The notes: generated from the letters alone by a model not told the origin. A DNA stretch of 64,000 bases from Streptomyces tirandamycinicus (GCF_003097515.1 NZ_CP029188.1:558001-622000); one strand, 5' to 3'. Numbered from the stretch's first letter, positions 25,954 through 34,948 are shown. Translations and numbers: made by a program.

Positions 25954-26471
25954 CGGCTGCTCCTTCGTGCGTGGCAAGAGGTGACCGCAGCCCAAACTAG
26001 CGACGTTAGTTTTCTGGCGCCAGGGCCGCCGGGTGCGGAACGGTGTGATTCTGTCCCACGGCACGGGCGGTGCTCCCGGGCGGTGCTTCGCGAGTTCGCG
26101 GCGGTGTTCGTGGGCGGTGCTGGCGGGTGCGCGGGTGGCGTGCGCGGTGGTGCCGCCGCGCGCCCGCCGCTGGTGCGCCCGGCGGCGCGGACGGCGCCGG
26201 CAGGCTCCGCGCCCGGCGCGCCCGGCGGCCGGTCCGGGTGGCACGACCGGCGCCCGTCGGCGCCGGTGGTCCCCGCGTCCCGGCGCCGCGGACAGCGGCC
26301 GGCGGCGGCAGGGGCGGCGCCGGCCGCCGCTCCAGCGCAGGGCCGGCCGAGGTCGCAGCGGCGACGCCTGCCGCACGCCGGACCGTTCTCCGGCGCCGTC
26401 GGGCGGCCAGGCCCGTCCGGCGGCCGGGCCCGCGGATACGAGGGTGGGGGGTCCCGTACCCGCGGGAGCGT
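25954..26471. other. 518-bp region with operator but no supported gene
   Basis: Contains the TetR site at 25996-26010 near its left end. The rest (26090-26460) is CGGCG-rich low-complexity DNA, open in all frames without family sequence or a ribosome-binding site. Confidence 0.65.
25996..26010. promoter_or_regulatory. TetR operator ACTAGCGACGTTAGT
   Basis: 6-3-6 palindrome, extended by AA and TT on both flanks. It differs from the 20422-20436 site only in the 3-bp spacer. Confidence 0.75.
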
Positions 26472-26819
26472 TCAGGCCGGGGTCTGGCCGAGTGCCGTCG
26501 GGCTGTGCTGCGGCGGGCGGACGGTCGGCGGCGAGATGGACGCGACCTGGGAACGTGTACGGTCCACCTGCTGGCCCCCGCTGATCGCCGCGGGCGCCTG
26601 CTGGCCCTTCTCCTCCTGGGACTTGGACACCGACGACCAGGTGCGCAGCCGGTGACTGGCCGCCTCGTCGAGAGTCACCGGCGCCCCGCGCTGCTCCGCG
26701 AGCCGGCTCGCCTCGCGGCCGAGCGCCGCGACGTCGTCCCACCGCAGCCTGAGCACCACGGCGAGTTCGGCCCCGCCGTCGGCGAGCCCCCTCATGATCG
26801 GCCCGTCACCATCAGTCAT
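26472..26819 (-). CDS. Small hypothetical protein
   Basis: 115 residues from ATG 26819 with AGGAG 5 bp upstream, which supports a real gene. The N-terminal half (GGAELAVVLRLRWDDVAALGREASRLAEQRGAPVTLDEAASHRL) looks like a short folded domain. The C-terminal half is Ser/Gln/Pro-rich and probably disordered. No membrane segment or signal is seen. I do not recognise the family. It is monocistronic. Confidence 0.6.
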   Translation of the reverse strand: MTDGDGPIMRGLADGGAELAVVLRLRWDDVAALGREASRLAEQRGAPVTLDEAASHRLRTWSSVSKSQEEKGQQAPAAISGGQQVDRTRSQVASISPPTVRPPQHSPTALGQTPA

Positions 26820-26988
26820 TGCCGCTCCTGTCGTTGAGGCACAGACGCTCGAGTTCCCGGGTGCCCTCTAGTACGCAGCGCCCCCTCCGGATGTTCACCG
26901 CGGACCGCCCGGACCACGGAGAGCCGAAGGGAACGCGCGAGGGGAGCGCGGACCACCTCAGCGGGCCGGTGCGATCTCCAGGACCACC

Positions 26989-29229
26989 TCAGCGGGCCGG
27001 GGCCACCTCCACGGCGAAGCCGTTGAGCACCGAGGTGCCGGAGAGCGGGTCGAGCAGCGAACCGTCGAGCAGCTGGTTGACGTTGACCCCGGGACGGGCC
27101 GCCGCCACCCGCATCCGGGTGCCGGGGCGGTCGTGCCCCCAGCCGTGCGGAAGGCTCACCACCCCCGTACGCACCTCGTCGGTGATCTCGACCGGGACCT
27201 CCAGCTCTCCCCCGGCCGCCTTGACCCGGGCGAGGGCGCCGTCGCCGAGCCCCAGCCGGGCGGCGTCGTCGGGGTGGACCTGGAGGGTGCAGCGGTTCGA
27301 GCCGCCCTGGAGTGCCGGGATGTTGTGCATCCAGCTGTTGTTGGACCGCAGATGGCGGCGGCCGACGAGGACCAGCCCGTCACCCCGCACCCCGAGTGCC
27401 CTCCGCAGCCGCGGCAGGTCCGCCGCGATCGGGCCGGGCAGCAGTTCCACGCGTCCGCTGCGGGTCCTGAGCACCTGCGCCAGCCGGGGCCGCAGCGGCC
27501 CGAGGTCGATGCCGTGGGGGTGCGCGAGCAGATCGTCCAGGGTCAACTCGTACGGGCCGAGGCGCAGCATCATGTCCAGGCGCCGTTCCGGGCCGCTACG
27601 GCCGTTCAGCCGGGCGGCCAGCTCCTCGGCGTCCTGGCCGTGCACCGGTGAACGGGGGTCGGCGACGGCCCTGGCGAGGGAGCCCGAGACGACCATGTCG
27701 TCGACCGCCGAGGGCTCGGCGCCGTGCATACCGCCCACCGCCAGGATCAGCCGGGCGTGGATCTCGCACTCGTCCAGTGCGCCCTCGTCGAGCGGGATGG
27801 CGGGAGGGGTGTAGCGGACCTGGTTGCGGACGGCGAGTCCGTTGAAGGAGAAGTCGTAGTGCCCGCTGCGCGAAGGGGGCGGCGGCGGCAGGACGACGTC
27901 GGCGTGGCGGGAGGTCTCGTTGAGGTAGGGGTCGACGCTGACCATGAGGTCGAGCCCGCCGAGCGCCCGGTCCAGGCGGTCGCCGTCGGGGGCGGACAGC
28001 ACCGGGTTGGCGGCGATGGTGATGACGGCGCGGATCCGCCCTTCGCCGGGTGTCTCGATCTCCTCGGCGAGGGCCGCGATGGGCAGTTCGCCCTTGGCCT
28101 CGGGGTGTCCGGCGACCCTGCTGGTCCAGCGGCCGAGGGCGAAGCCCTTGCCGGGCCGGGCGGGTTCGGTCGCGGGCCGGGGGGCGCGGTCGTGCGCGGC
28201 GAGCGGGAAGAGGACTCCGCCGGGCCGGTCGAGGTTTCCGGTGAGGATGTTGAGCACGTCGACGAGCCAGCCGGCGAGGGTGCCGTGCTCGACGGTGCAG
28301 CTGCCGATGCGGCCGTAGACGGCGGCGGTCGGCGCGGAGGCGAGTTCGCGCGCGATCGTGCGGATGACGGCCGCGTCCATGTCGCAGGCCGCGGCGGCGG
28401 CCTCGGGGGTGAAGTCCCGTACCGCCTCGCGTATTCCGTCCATGCCGTCGACCTGCCCGGCGAGCGCGCCGGGAGCGGTGAGGTCCTCCTCGAACAGCAC
28501 GTGGACGAGGGCGGCGAGCAGCAGCGCGTCCGTACCGGGGCGGATGGCCACGTGCCGGTCGGCGAGCCGCGCGGTGCGGGTGCGGCGCGGGTCGACCACG
28601 GTGAGCCGGCCGCCGCGGCGGCGCAGCGCCTTGAGCCGGCCCGGGAAGTCGGGCGCGGTGCACAGGCTGCCGTTGGAGTCCAGGGGGTTGGCGCCGAGGA
28701 GCAGCAGGTGGTCGGTGCGGTCCAGGTCCGGTACGGGGATCGCCAGGGGGTTGCCGAAGAGCAGTCCGCTCGAGACGTGCTTGGGCATCTGGTCGAGGGT
28801 GCTGGCCGTGAAGAGGTTGCGGGTGCCCAGCGTGGACAGCAGCACGGGCGGATAGAGCCCGCCGGCCATGGTGTGGACGTTGGGGTTGCCGAGGACGAGG
28901 CCCACCGCGTCCGGCCCGTGCTCCTCGATCAGCGGGCGTATCCGGGCGGCGATGACGTCGAACGCCTCGTCCCAGCCCGCCTCGCGCAGTTCGCCGTGCG
29001 CGTCGCGCACGAGCGGGGTCCGCAGCCGGTCGGGATCGGAGTCGAGTTCGCCGAAGGAGGCGCCCTTCGGGCAGATGAACCCCCCACTGAAGACGTCCGC
29101 GCGGTCCCCGCGGACGGTATCGACCCGTTCCCCGGCGCCGTCGCGTTCGACGGTCAGGACCAGTCCGCAGGTGGCCTCGCACAGCGGGCAGATCCGCAGG
29201 GCGGTACGGGTGGCGTCGGTTCCTGGCAT
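26989..29229 (-). CDS. Mo-bisPGD oxidoreductase with N-terminal [4Fe-4S] (formate dehydrogenase/nitrate reductase-like)
   Basis: 746 residues from ATG 29229. The iron-sulfur motif is C14-x2-C17-x3-C21-x31-C53 (CPLCEATCG ... GGFICPKG). The molybdopterin domains follow (RTPLVRDAHGELREAGWDEAFDVIA, LLLGANPLDSNGSL, YGRIGSCTVEHGTLAGWL), and the C-terminal cofactor domain is present (SNNSWMHNIPALQGG, LPHGWGHDRPG). This is a full-length DMSO-reductase-family catalytic subunit. The metal ligand region reads MPKHVSSGLLFG, without an obvious Cys or Sec. It may be a formate dehydrogenase-like or other oxidoreductase. There are no partner subunit genes beside it. A TACCGACCGGTA-type site lies upstream. 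Confidence 0.85.
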   Translation of the reverse strand: MPGTDATRTALRICPLCEATCGLVLTVERDGAGERVDTVRGDRADVFSGGFICPKGASFGELDSDPDRLRTPLVRDAHGELREAGWDEAFDVIAARIRPLIEEHGPDAVGLVLGNPNVHTMAGGLYPPVLLSTLGTRNLFTASTLDQMPKHVSSGLLFGNPLAIPVPDLDRTDHLLLLGANPLDSNGSLCTAPDFPGRLKALRRRGGRLTVVDPRRTRTARLADRHVAIRPGTDALLLAALVHVLFEEDLTAPGALAGQVDGMDGIREAVRDFTPEAAAAACDMDAAVIRTIARELASAPTAAVYGRIGSCTVEHGTLAGWLVDVLNILTGNLDRPGGVLFPLAAHDRAPRPATEPARPGKGFALGRWTSRVAGHPEAKGELPIAALAEEIETPGEGRIRAVITIAANPVLSAPDGDRLDRALGGLDLMVSVDPYLNETSRHADVVLPPPPPSRSGHYDFSFNGLAVRNQVRYTPPAIPLDEGALDECEIHARLILAVGGMHGAEPSAVDDMVVSGSLARAVADPRSPVHGQDAEELAARLNGRSGPERRLDMMLRLGPYELTLDDLLAHPHGIDLGPLRPRLAQVLRTRSGRVELLPGPIAADLPRLRRALGVRGDGLVLVGRRHLRSNNSWMHNIPALQGGSNRCTLQVHPDDAARLGLGDGALARVKAAGGELEVPVEITDEVRTGVVSLPHGWGHDRPGTRMRVAAARPGVNVNQLLDGSLLDPLSGTSVLNGFAVEVAPAR

Positions 29230-29281
29230 GGGGGTCCTCCCCGGGGCGGCGGCAGCGGTGGCGCACGGGCACCCAGAGCAT

Positions 29282-29295
29282 ACCGACCGGTACGC
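29282..29295. promoter_or_regulatory. Weak ACCGACCGGT-type site
   Basis: The first ten bases equal the 9407-9420 operator and the last four do not. It is 53 bp before the molybdoenzyme start. Confidence 0.3.
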
Positions 29296-29340
29296 ACGTT
29301 GTGGAGGGGCCGTCCCGCAGCACCCCGCCGGCGCCCGCCG

Positions 29341-29466
29341 GCGCCTTGGCCGTCCCCGCGAGCGCCTTGACCGTCCCCGCGAGCGCCTTGGCCGTCCCTG
29401 CGAGCGCCTCGGCCGAGCCCGCGAGCGCCTTGGCCGAGCCCGCAAGCACATCGACCGCGCCCGCCC
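29341..29466. repeat. 21-bp minisatellite, six units
   Basis: Units begin at 29341, 29362, 29383, 29404, 29425 and 29446, with few differences among the first five. The unit length is a multiple of three, so every frame stays open over the array. Confidence 0.85.
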
Positions 29467-29610
29467 GCAGCCGCGCCGCCCCACCCCGCCCCGCGCGACC
29501 CTCCCCCGCGCGATCGGCCCCGCGCGCACCGCCGGCCCGGCCGCCCGTCGCCCACCCCGCCCGGAGCCGGGCCCGGGCCCGCGCCCGCGCCACGCGGCCG
29601 GGCGAGGCCG

Positions 29611-29654
29611 TTGACTGGGTACACCAGGAATCCTATTGTTCAGCATAGGATTCC
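29611..29654 (+). promoter_or_regulatory. hmgA promoter with 10-8-10 palindrome
   Basis: TTGACT (29611-29616), a 17-bp spacer, and TATTGT (29634-29639) form the promoter. A perfect inverted repeat, GGAATCCTAT at 29627-29636 and ATAGGATTCC at 29645-29654, covers the -10 and start site. A repressor is expected to act here. Confidence 0.75.
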
Positions 29655-29680
29655 TTGGACCGGACGCATCGGGAGTGCGG

Positions 29681-31009
29681 ATGAGCGGCATCGAGCAGGC
29701 GAGGAAGGCGGCCGAAGGGCTGGAGTACCTGTCCGGATTCGGCAACGAACACAGCTCGGAGGCCGTCCCGGGCGCCCTGCCGCTCGGGCGGAACTCACCG
29801 CAGCGCGCCCCCCTCGGGCTGTACGCGGAGCAGCTGAGCGGCAGCGCGTTCACCGAGCCCCGCGCGCTCAACCGGCGCTCGTGGCTGTACCGCATCCGGC
29901 CGTCGGCCGCCCACCCCCCGTTCGTCCGAACCGGCGACGGCGCCCTGCGCACCGCGCCGTTCACCGAGACCGTGCCGGACCCGAACCGGCTCCGCTGGGA
30001 CCCGCTGCCGGAGCCCGCGCCCGGCACGGACTGGCTGTCCGGCCTGTGGACCCTCGGGGGCAACGGCGACGCCACCCAGCGCACCGGCATGGCGGTGCAC
30101 CTGTACCACGCCAACACCTCCATGGAGCGGCGGGTGTTCGGCGACGCGGACGGCGAGTTGCTGATCGTGCCCGAGCGCGGCGGCATGCTGCTGCGTACGG
30201 AGCTGGGCCTGCTGTCCGTCCGGCCCGGTGAGGTCGCGCTGGTCCCCCGCGGTGTGCGCTTCCGGGTCGAACTGCTCGACGACACCGTCCGCGGCTATGT
30301 CTGCGAGAACTACGGACAGCCCTTCTCCCTGCCCGAGCTGGGCCCGATCGGGGCCAACGGGCTCGCCAACCCCAGGGACTTCCGGGTCCCGGTCGCGGCG
30401 TACGAGGACGTCGAGGGCGACGTCGAGGTGGTGAACAAGTTCTGCGGCAACCTGTGGACCGCCACCTACGACCACTCGCCGCTCGACGTCGTCGCCTGGC
30501 ACGGCAGTCATGTGCCGTACGTCTACGACCTGCGGACGTTCAACGTGATGGGAACCATCTCGTACGACCACCCCGACCCGTCGATCTTCACCGTGCTCAC
30601 CTCGCCCAGCGACACCCCGGGGCTCGCGGGCGTCGACTTCGTGGTGTTCGCGCCGCGCTGGCTCGTCGGTGAGGACACCTTCCGGCCGCCGTACTTCCAC
30701 CGCAATGTGATGAGCGAGTACATGGGTCTGATCGAGGGCGCCTACGACGCGAAGACCTCCGGGGAGGGCGGCTTCGTCCCGGGCGGCGGCTCGCTGCACA
30801 ACATGATGTCCGCGCACGGACCCGACCGGGAGACCTTCGACAGGGCGAGCGCCGCCGACCTCGTGCCGCAGAGGATCGACGACGGGCTGGCGTTCATGTT
30901 CGAGACGCGCTGGCCGGTGACCGCCACCGCCCAGGCGGCGAACGCCGACCACCTGCAGACGGGGTACGACGACGTGTGGCAGGGTCTGGAGCGCCACTTC
31001 CGGTCCTGA
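29681..31009 (+). CDS. hmgA: Homogentisate 1,2-dioxygenase
   Basis: 442 residues from ATG 29681. The N-terminus [28 protein letters not shown] is diagnostic. Iron ligands are seen as His and Glu spaced by six in [12 protein letters not shown], and as His in [12 protein letters not shown], matching H335, E341 and H371 of the human enzyme. It opens the ring of homogentisate to maleylacetoacetate with O2, in tyrosine and phenylalanine breakdown. Full length. The promoter carries a perfect palindrome over its -10, pointing to repression when homogentisate or tyrosine is low. No other genes of the pathway are in the window. Confidence 0.97.
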   Translation: MSGIEQARKAAEGLEYLSGFGNEHSSEAVPGALPLGRNSPQRAPLGLYAEQLSGSAFTEPRALNRRSWLYRIRPSAAHPPFVRTGDGALRTAPFTETVPDPNRLRWDPLPEPAPGTDWLSGLWTLGGNGDATQRTGMAVHLYHANTSMERRVFGDADGELLIVPERGGMLLRTELGLLSVRPGEVALVPRGVRFRVELLDDTVRGYVCENYGQPFSLPELGPIGANGLANPRDFRVPVAAYEDVEGDVEVVNKFCGNLWTATYDHSPLDVVAWHGSHVPYVYDLRTFNVMGTISYDHPDPSIFTVLTSPSDTPGLAGVDFVVFAPRWLVGEDTFRPPYFHRNVMSEYMGLIEGAYDAKTSGEGGFVPGGGSLHNMMSAHGPDRETFDRASAADLVPQRIDDGLAFMFETRWPVTATAQAANADHLQTGYDDVWQGLERHFRS

Positions 31010-31246
31010 GGCCGGATCTGGTACGGAGTGTCCTGACGTCCTCCCTGCCGCACAGGACCCGGGATTCCCGGTTCACATCGCCCGGCCCGGAAGGGGGCAG
31101 GGCCTGCACGATCAGCACCAGCCGGGCTGAGACCAGCCCGGACGAGCATCACGCGGGCGGAGTTCCGGTCCCCTGGGGGACACGGCTCCGCACGCGGTGC
31201 ACGACTCTCTCCGGCCGGAAGGCCGGGGCGTCCTCGGAGGAAACCG

Positions 31247-31996
31247 GTGACCGCCTTCGCCCCCGACTCGCTCGTCCTGAATCGCAAGCTGCCCCTCTGG
31301 TACCAGGTTTCGCAGTCGCTGCGTGCCTCCATACTCGGGCGCAGACCGCACGACCCGCTGCGCCTGCCGACGGAGGAGCAGCTGGCCGAGCACTACGGGG
31401 TGAGCGTGCTGACCATGCGGCAGGCGCTCAAGGAGCTGGAGTCGGAAGGGCTCATCAGCCGCCACCGGCGGCGCGGCACCTTCATCGAGCCGGGCGCCCG
31501 GCGCAGTGCGCCCCGGAGGCTGCTGGGCTCGATCGACGCGATCGTGGCCCAGCAGTCCGGCGAGCGGACCACGGTCCTCGGCCACGCCGCGGAACCCGTG
31601 CCGGGCGAGCTCGCCGAGTACTTCCCGGACGGGGACGAGGTCGTCACCTACCGCAGGCTGCGGTGCGACGGCGACAGCGGCGAGCCCACGAACTGGGCGG
31701 AGAACGCGGTACGGCCCGATGTCGCGGCCCGGCTGGACGTGGCGGACCTGGAGCGCTGGCCGATGACCAAGGTGTTGCGGGACGTCGTCGGGGTACGGAT
31801 CAGCCGCATCACGGACACGGTGGAGGCCCGGCTCGCCGACCCGGAGACGGCGGAACTGCTGCAGGTGCCGCTGCTGTCGCCGATCCTCCACTACACGGGC
31901 GTGACCTACGACGCGGAGGGGCGGGTGGTGGACGTGGCACGGATCCGGTACCGGGGCGACCGGTTCTCGTTCTCCGTGACCATCGAGGCGGAGTGA
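31247..31996 (+). CDS. GntR/HutC-type regulator with UTRA domain
   Basis: 249 residues from GTG 31247 with GGAGG 6 bp upstream. The winged helix is LPLWYQVSQSLRASILGRRP and LPTEEQLAEHYGVSVLTMRQALKELESEGLISRHRRRGTFI (about 14-86). A UTRA ligand domain follows with PMTKVLRDVVGVRISRITDTVEARLADPETAELL. Its GTGA overlap at 31993-31996 couples it to the type ISP domain gene. It could be the repressor that binds the hmgA palindrome 1.6 kb upstream, but no second copy of that palindrome was found near its own start. Confidence 0.9.
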   Translation: MTAFAPDSLVLNRKLPLWYQVSQSLRASILGRRPHDPLRLPTEEQLAEHYGVSVLTMRQALKELESEGLISRHRRRGTFIEPGARRSAPRRLLGSIDAIVAQQSGERTTVLGHAAEPVPGELAEYFPDGDEVVTYRRLRCDGDSGEPTNWAENAVRPDVAARLDVADLERWPMTKVLRDVVGVRISRITDTVEARLADPETAELLQVPLLSPILHYTGVTYDAEGRVVDVARIRYRGDRFSFSVTIEAE

Positions 31997-33189
31997 GCGG
32001 TCAGGAGGGCGGCGCGGGCGGCGCCGTCCCGCTGGACGACGTCATGCCGTGGTCGACCGGGCCGCTGCGGCTAGGCCGCGGCTGGATCGTCGCGCCCGAC
32101 GCCGGGACGCTGCGGGCCCGGTGGGACGCGCTGGTCGCGGCCGGCGGCCGGGAACGGGCCGCCCTCTTCCAGCAGACCCGGGCCCGCGGTCTGGGCAGTT
32201 CGGTCGCGGCGCTGCCCGGGCAGGCGACCGGGACCGGCCGGTTCGCCGCGGAGCGCGGGACCTGCCCGGAACCGGTGCGCATCGCGCACGCGCCGTTCGA
32301 CCAGCAGTGGATCATCCCCGACCACCGGCTGATCGACGTGGCACGGCCGGAGTTGTGGCGGGTCGCCGACGGCCGGCAGCTCTTCGCGGTGGAGCAGGGC
32401 CGCGTCCCGGGCGACGGCGGCCCCGCCGTACTGGTCACCGGCGCCCTCCCGGAGGGCCGCGGCACCGGGAGACCCGGCCGCATACGGCCCTTGTACCGGC
32501 GGCCCGGCGCACGGGAGCCCAACCTGGCGCCGGGGCTGCTGGCCGCGCTGCGCGAGCGCTTCCCGGACGCGGCCGAACCCGGCGACGTCCTCGCCTGGGT
32601 GGCCGCGGCGGGACGGCCCACGGCGGGGGGCTGCGAGGTGCCGTTCACGGCGGACCCCGGCGTGTGGGAGCGAGGGGTGCGGCTGGGCCGGCGGCTCATC
32701 GGCATCCAGCTCAGGGGCGCGCGGGACGGCGAGCGGCCCCGGCTGCCAGGCGGACGGCGGCCGTACGTCCGGGCCGCGGTCCCCTCCCGGCCGGCGACGC
32801 TGGTCTACGACCCGCAGGAGGAGGCCCTGCTCCTCGACGGGGGACGGATCGCACCGGTGCCGGCCGGGGCCTGGGACTTCCGGGTGGGCGGTGTCCGGGT
32901 GCTCGAGGACTGGTTCGCCCGGCGGACCGCGGAGCCCGCGGCGGGCACGCTGGAGGCGCTCGGACCGTCCGCCTGGCCGCAGGAGTGGACCTCGGAGCTG
33001 CTGGAGCTGGTCACGGTGCTCGCGCTGCTCGGGCAACTGGACCAGCCGCGCGCGGAACTGGGAGCGGACATCGCCCGTACCGGCTGGCACGACCTGCGCG
33101 TACCCCCGGCACCGAGGTCCGCCCGCGCCCCCGCTTCCGTGCTCGACCACCGCGAGGAGGGGCCCGGCGGGCAGTTCGTGCTGCTCTGA
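31993..33189 (+). CDS. Stand-alone type ISP C-terminal specificity-domain protein
   Basis: 398 residues from GTG 31993. It resembles the specificity domain of type ISP restriction-modification enzymes: the conserved PFDQQWIIPDHRLIDVARPELW, GRIRPLYRRPGAREPNLAPGLL, and WTSELLELVTVLALLGQL. There is no helicase, nuclease or methyltransferase part in the protein or nearby. Such orphan domains recur in Streptomyces genomes. Translational coupling to a GntR regulator suggests a regulatory or DNA-binding use in place of restriction. Function is unknown. Confidence 0.82.
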   Translation: MSGQEGGAGGAVPLDDVMPWSTGPLRLGRGWIVAPDAGTLRARWDALVAAGGRERAALFQQTRARGLGSSVAALPGQATGTGRFAAERGTCPEPVRIAHAPFDQQWIIPDHRLIDVARPELWRVADGRQLFAVEQGRVPGDGGPAVLVTGALPEGRGTGRPGRIRPLYRRPGAREPNLAPGLLAALRERFPDAAEPGDVLAWVAAAGRPTAGGCEVPFTADPGVWERGVRLGRRLIGIQLRGARDGERPRLPGGRRPYVRAAVPSRPATLVYDPQEEALLLDGGRIAPVPAGAWDFRVGGVRVLEDWFARRTAEPAAGTLEALGPSAWPQEWTSELLELVTVLALLGQLDQPRAELGADIARTGWHDLRVPPAPRSARAPASVLDHREEGPGGQFVLL

Positions 33190-33204
33190 GACCTGCCCTC
33201 GTGG

Positions 33205-33232
33205 GGAACCCGCGCCGCCACGCGCAGGTTCC
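33205..33232 (+). terminator. Weak hairpin after the type ISP domain gene
   Basis: GGAACC (33205-33210) pairs with GGTTCC (33227-33232), extended by GCG/CGC with one bulge. Confidence 0.4.
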
Positions 33233-33326
33233 GCCGGTGGCCCGGGGCCCGGCGGACCGCGGGCCGCAGGAGCTCCCACCCGACCGCCCCGCACACCCGC
33301 GCCGCCGCACGAAGACTCCGGCGCCC

Positions 33327-33372
33327 TACCGCCTTGCCGTCCGGTCGCAGTACCGCCTTGCCGCCCGGTCGC
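33327..33372. repeat. 22-bp near-perfect direct repeat
   Basis: Positions 33327-33348 recur at 33351-33372 with one mismatch, a 24-bp period, in the 280-bp gene-less stretch before the CoA transferase. Confidence 0.75.
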
Positions 33373-33469
33373 CCGGCGCCGCCCCGGCCCCCGGGTCGGC
33401 CAATGGCCGGCCGGCCGCCTCCCGTACCGGGGTGACACGGATGGCGTCTACACGGTATGAACGGCTGGC

Positions 33470-34693
33470 ATGAGCCAGCCGCCGCCTCTGGAAGGCATCA
33501 CCGTCGTCGCCGTCGAACAGGCCGTGTCGGCCCCGTTCGCGACCCGTCAGCTCGCCGACCTCGGCGCTCGAGTGATCAAGGTGGAGCGGCCCGACGGCGG
33601 CGACTTCGCCCGCGGCTACGACACCGCGGCGGGCGGCCTCGCCTCGCATTTCGTCTGGTGCAACCGCGGCAAGGAGTCCCTCGCCGTGGACCTCAAGGAC
33701 CCCCGGGGCCTGGACGCGGTCCGCCGGCTGGTCGCGCGGGCCGACGTCTTCGTCCAGAACCTCGCCCAGGGCGCGGCCGCCCGGCTCGGACTGGACGCCG
33801 CCACACTCTGTGCCGCGCACCCGCGGCTGGTCGCCGTGGACATCTCCGGGTACGGCGGGTACGGCCCGTACGCCCACAAACGGGCCTACGACATGCTCGT
33901 GCAGTGCGAGGCCGGACTGGTGTCCGTGACCGGCACCGCCGAGCAGCCGGTGAAGGCGGGCATTCCGGCGGCGGACGTCGCGGCGGCGATGTACGCCTTC
34001 TCGGGGGTGCTGGCGGCCCTGCTGCGGCGGGGCACGACCGGACGCGGCGGCCCGGTGGAGATCTCGATGCTGGAGTCGCTCGCGGAGTGGATGGGGCACC
34101 CCCTGCACCACGGGATGCACGGGGGCGAGGCCCCGGAGCGCACGGGTCTGGCGCACGCGGTCATCGCGCCCTACGACGCGTACCCCACGGCCGACGGCGG
34201 CCAGGTGCTGCTGTCGGTGCAGAACGACCGGGAGTGGCAGCGGCTGGCCGAGCGGGTACTGGGCCGGCCCGAGCTGGCCGAGGACCCGGCCTTCGCGACC
34301 AACAAGGCGCGGACGGCGAACCGCGGCAGGACGGACGCGGTGGTCGCACGGGCGCTGGCCCGGCTGGACACCGCGGGGGCGGTGGCGGCGCTGGAGGAGG
34401 CGGGCATCGCCTGCGCCCGGCTGAACAGCGTGGCCGACCTGGCGGCCCACCCGCAACTGGCGGCCCGGGACCGCTGGCGGGACGTGGCCACGCCCGCCGG
34501 CCCGTTGCGGGCGATGCTGCCGCCGATCACCTTCCCGGACGGGCCGGAGCCGGGCATGGGCGCGGTGCCCGCGCTCGGCGAGCACACCGGCGCCCTGCTG
34601 CGCGAGGCGGGACTGACCGCGGCGGAGGTCGCCGAGCTGCATCGGGACGGGGTGGTGCCGGCGGAGCACCCGCCCGGCGGGCACCTCGGGTGA
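33470..34693 (+). CDS. CaiB/BaiF family III CoA transferase
   Basis: 407 residues from ATG 33470. Family III motifs are present: GITVVAVEQAVSAPFATRQLADLGARVIKVERPDGGD at the N-terminus, FVWCNRGKESLAVDLKDPRG, the catalytic Asp in AYDMLVQCEAG, and the C-terminal AEVAELHRDGVV. It moves CoA between carboxylic acids in the cytosol, through an aspartyl-CoA thioester. It has no close partner genes, so substrate is open. Full length for the family. A second ATG at 33457 is out of frame with the family start. Confidence 0.9.
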   Translation: MSQPPPLEGITVVAVEQAVSAPFATRQLADLGARVIKVERPDGGDFARGYDTAAGGLASHFVWCNRGKESLAVDLKDPRGLDAVRRLVARADVFVQNLAQGAAARLGLDAATLCAAHPRLVAVDISGYGGYGPYAHKRAYDMLVQCEAGLVSVTGTAEQPVKAGIPAADVAAAMYAFSGVLAALLRRGTTGRGGPVEISMLESLAEWMGHPLHHGMHGGEAPERTGLAHAVIAPYDAYPTADGGQVLLSVQNDREWQRLAERVLGRPELAEDPAFATNKARTANRGRTDAVVARALARLDTAGAVAALEEAGIACARLNSVADLAAHPQLAARDRWRDVATPAGPLRAMLPPITFPDGPEPGMGAVPALGEHTGALLREAGLTAAEVAELHRDGVVPAEHPPGGHLG

Positions 34694-34893
34694 CCCGGGT
34701 TCGCGCGGCGGACCAGCGGCTCCGTACGGGACGCGACGGCCCGGCCGGTGGCCCCTGGGCCGGTGCGGGGCGGACCGGAGCCCGTGGCGTACGCACGCGG
34801 ACCCCGGCCGGGACCGGGGCGCGGACAAGCGGCGCGAGGTGTGGCTCGGCGGGGTGGTCGGGCCTACGGTGACCGGACGGGAGCGAGGGGGAC

Positions 34894-34922
34894 GGGTGCG
34901 CGTGAACGAATCACGCGTGCCC
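34894..34922 (-). terminator. Hairpin after the small conserved gene
   Basis: A 12-bp stem with two G-U pairs (GGGTGCGCGTGA with TCACGCGTGCCC) and a 5-nt loop, just downstream of the minus-strand gene. Confidence 0.6.
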
Positions 34923-34948
34923 GGTCCGCCGGCCGGCCACCCCGCCGG

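Larger units (their letters stand above)
29230..29680. other. 451-bp region with minisatellite and hmgA promoter
   Basis: Holds a candidate TetR site at 29282-29295, a 21-bp minisatellite at 29341-29466, GC-rich degenerate repeats to 29600, and the hmgA promoter and palindrome at 29611-29654. A reading frame over the repeats (29301-29648) is not convincing. Confidence 0.65.

Noticed and set aside
14373..26742. Very long antisense or extended frames over the ligase, dehydrogenase and molybdoenzyme genes
   Set aside because: They follow from high third-position GC on the coding strand; the sequences are Arg/Ala/Pro-rich without motifs.
29341..29466. Regular repeat array as a CRISPR candidate
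   Set aside because: Units are directly adjacent, without spacers, and there are no cas genes.
29301..29648. Reading frame of 115 codons over the 21-bp minisatellite
   Set aside because: The product is a low-complexity Ala/Pro repeat, no ribosome-binding site is visible, and it overlaps the hmgA promoter.
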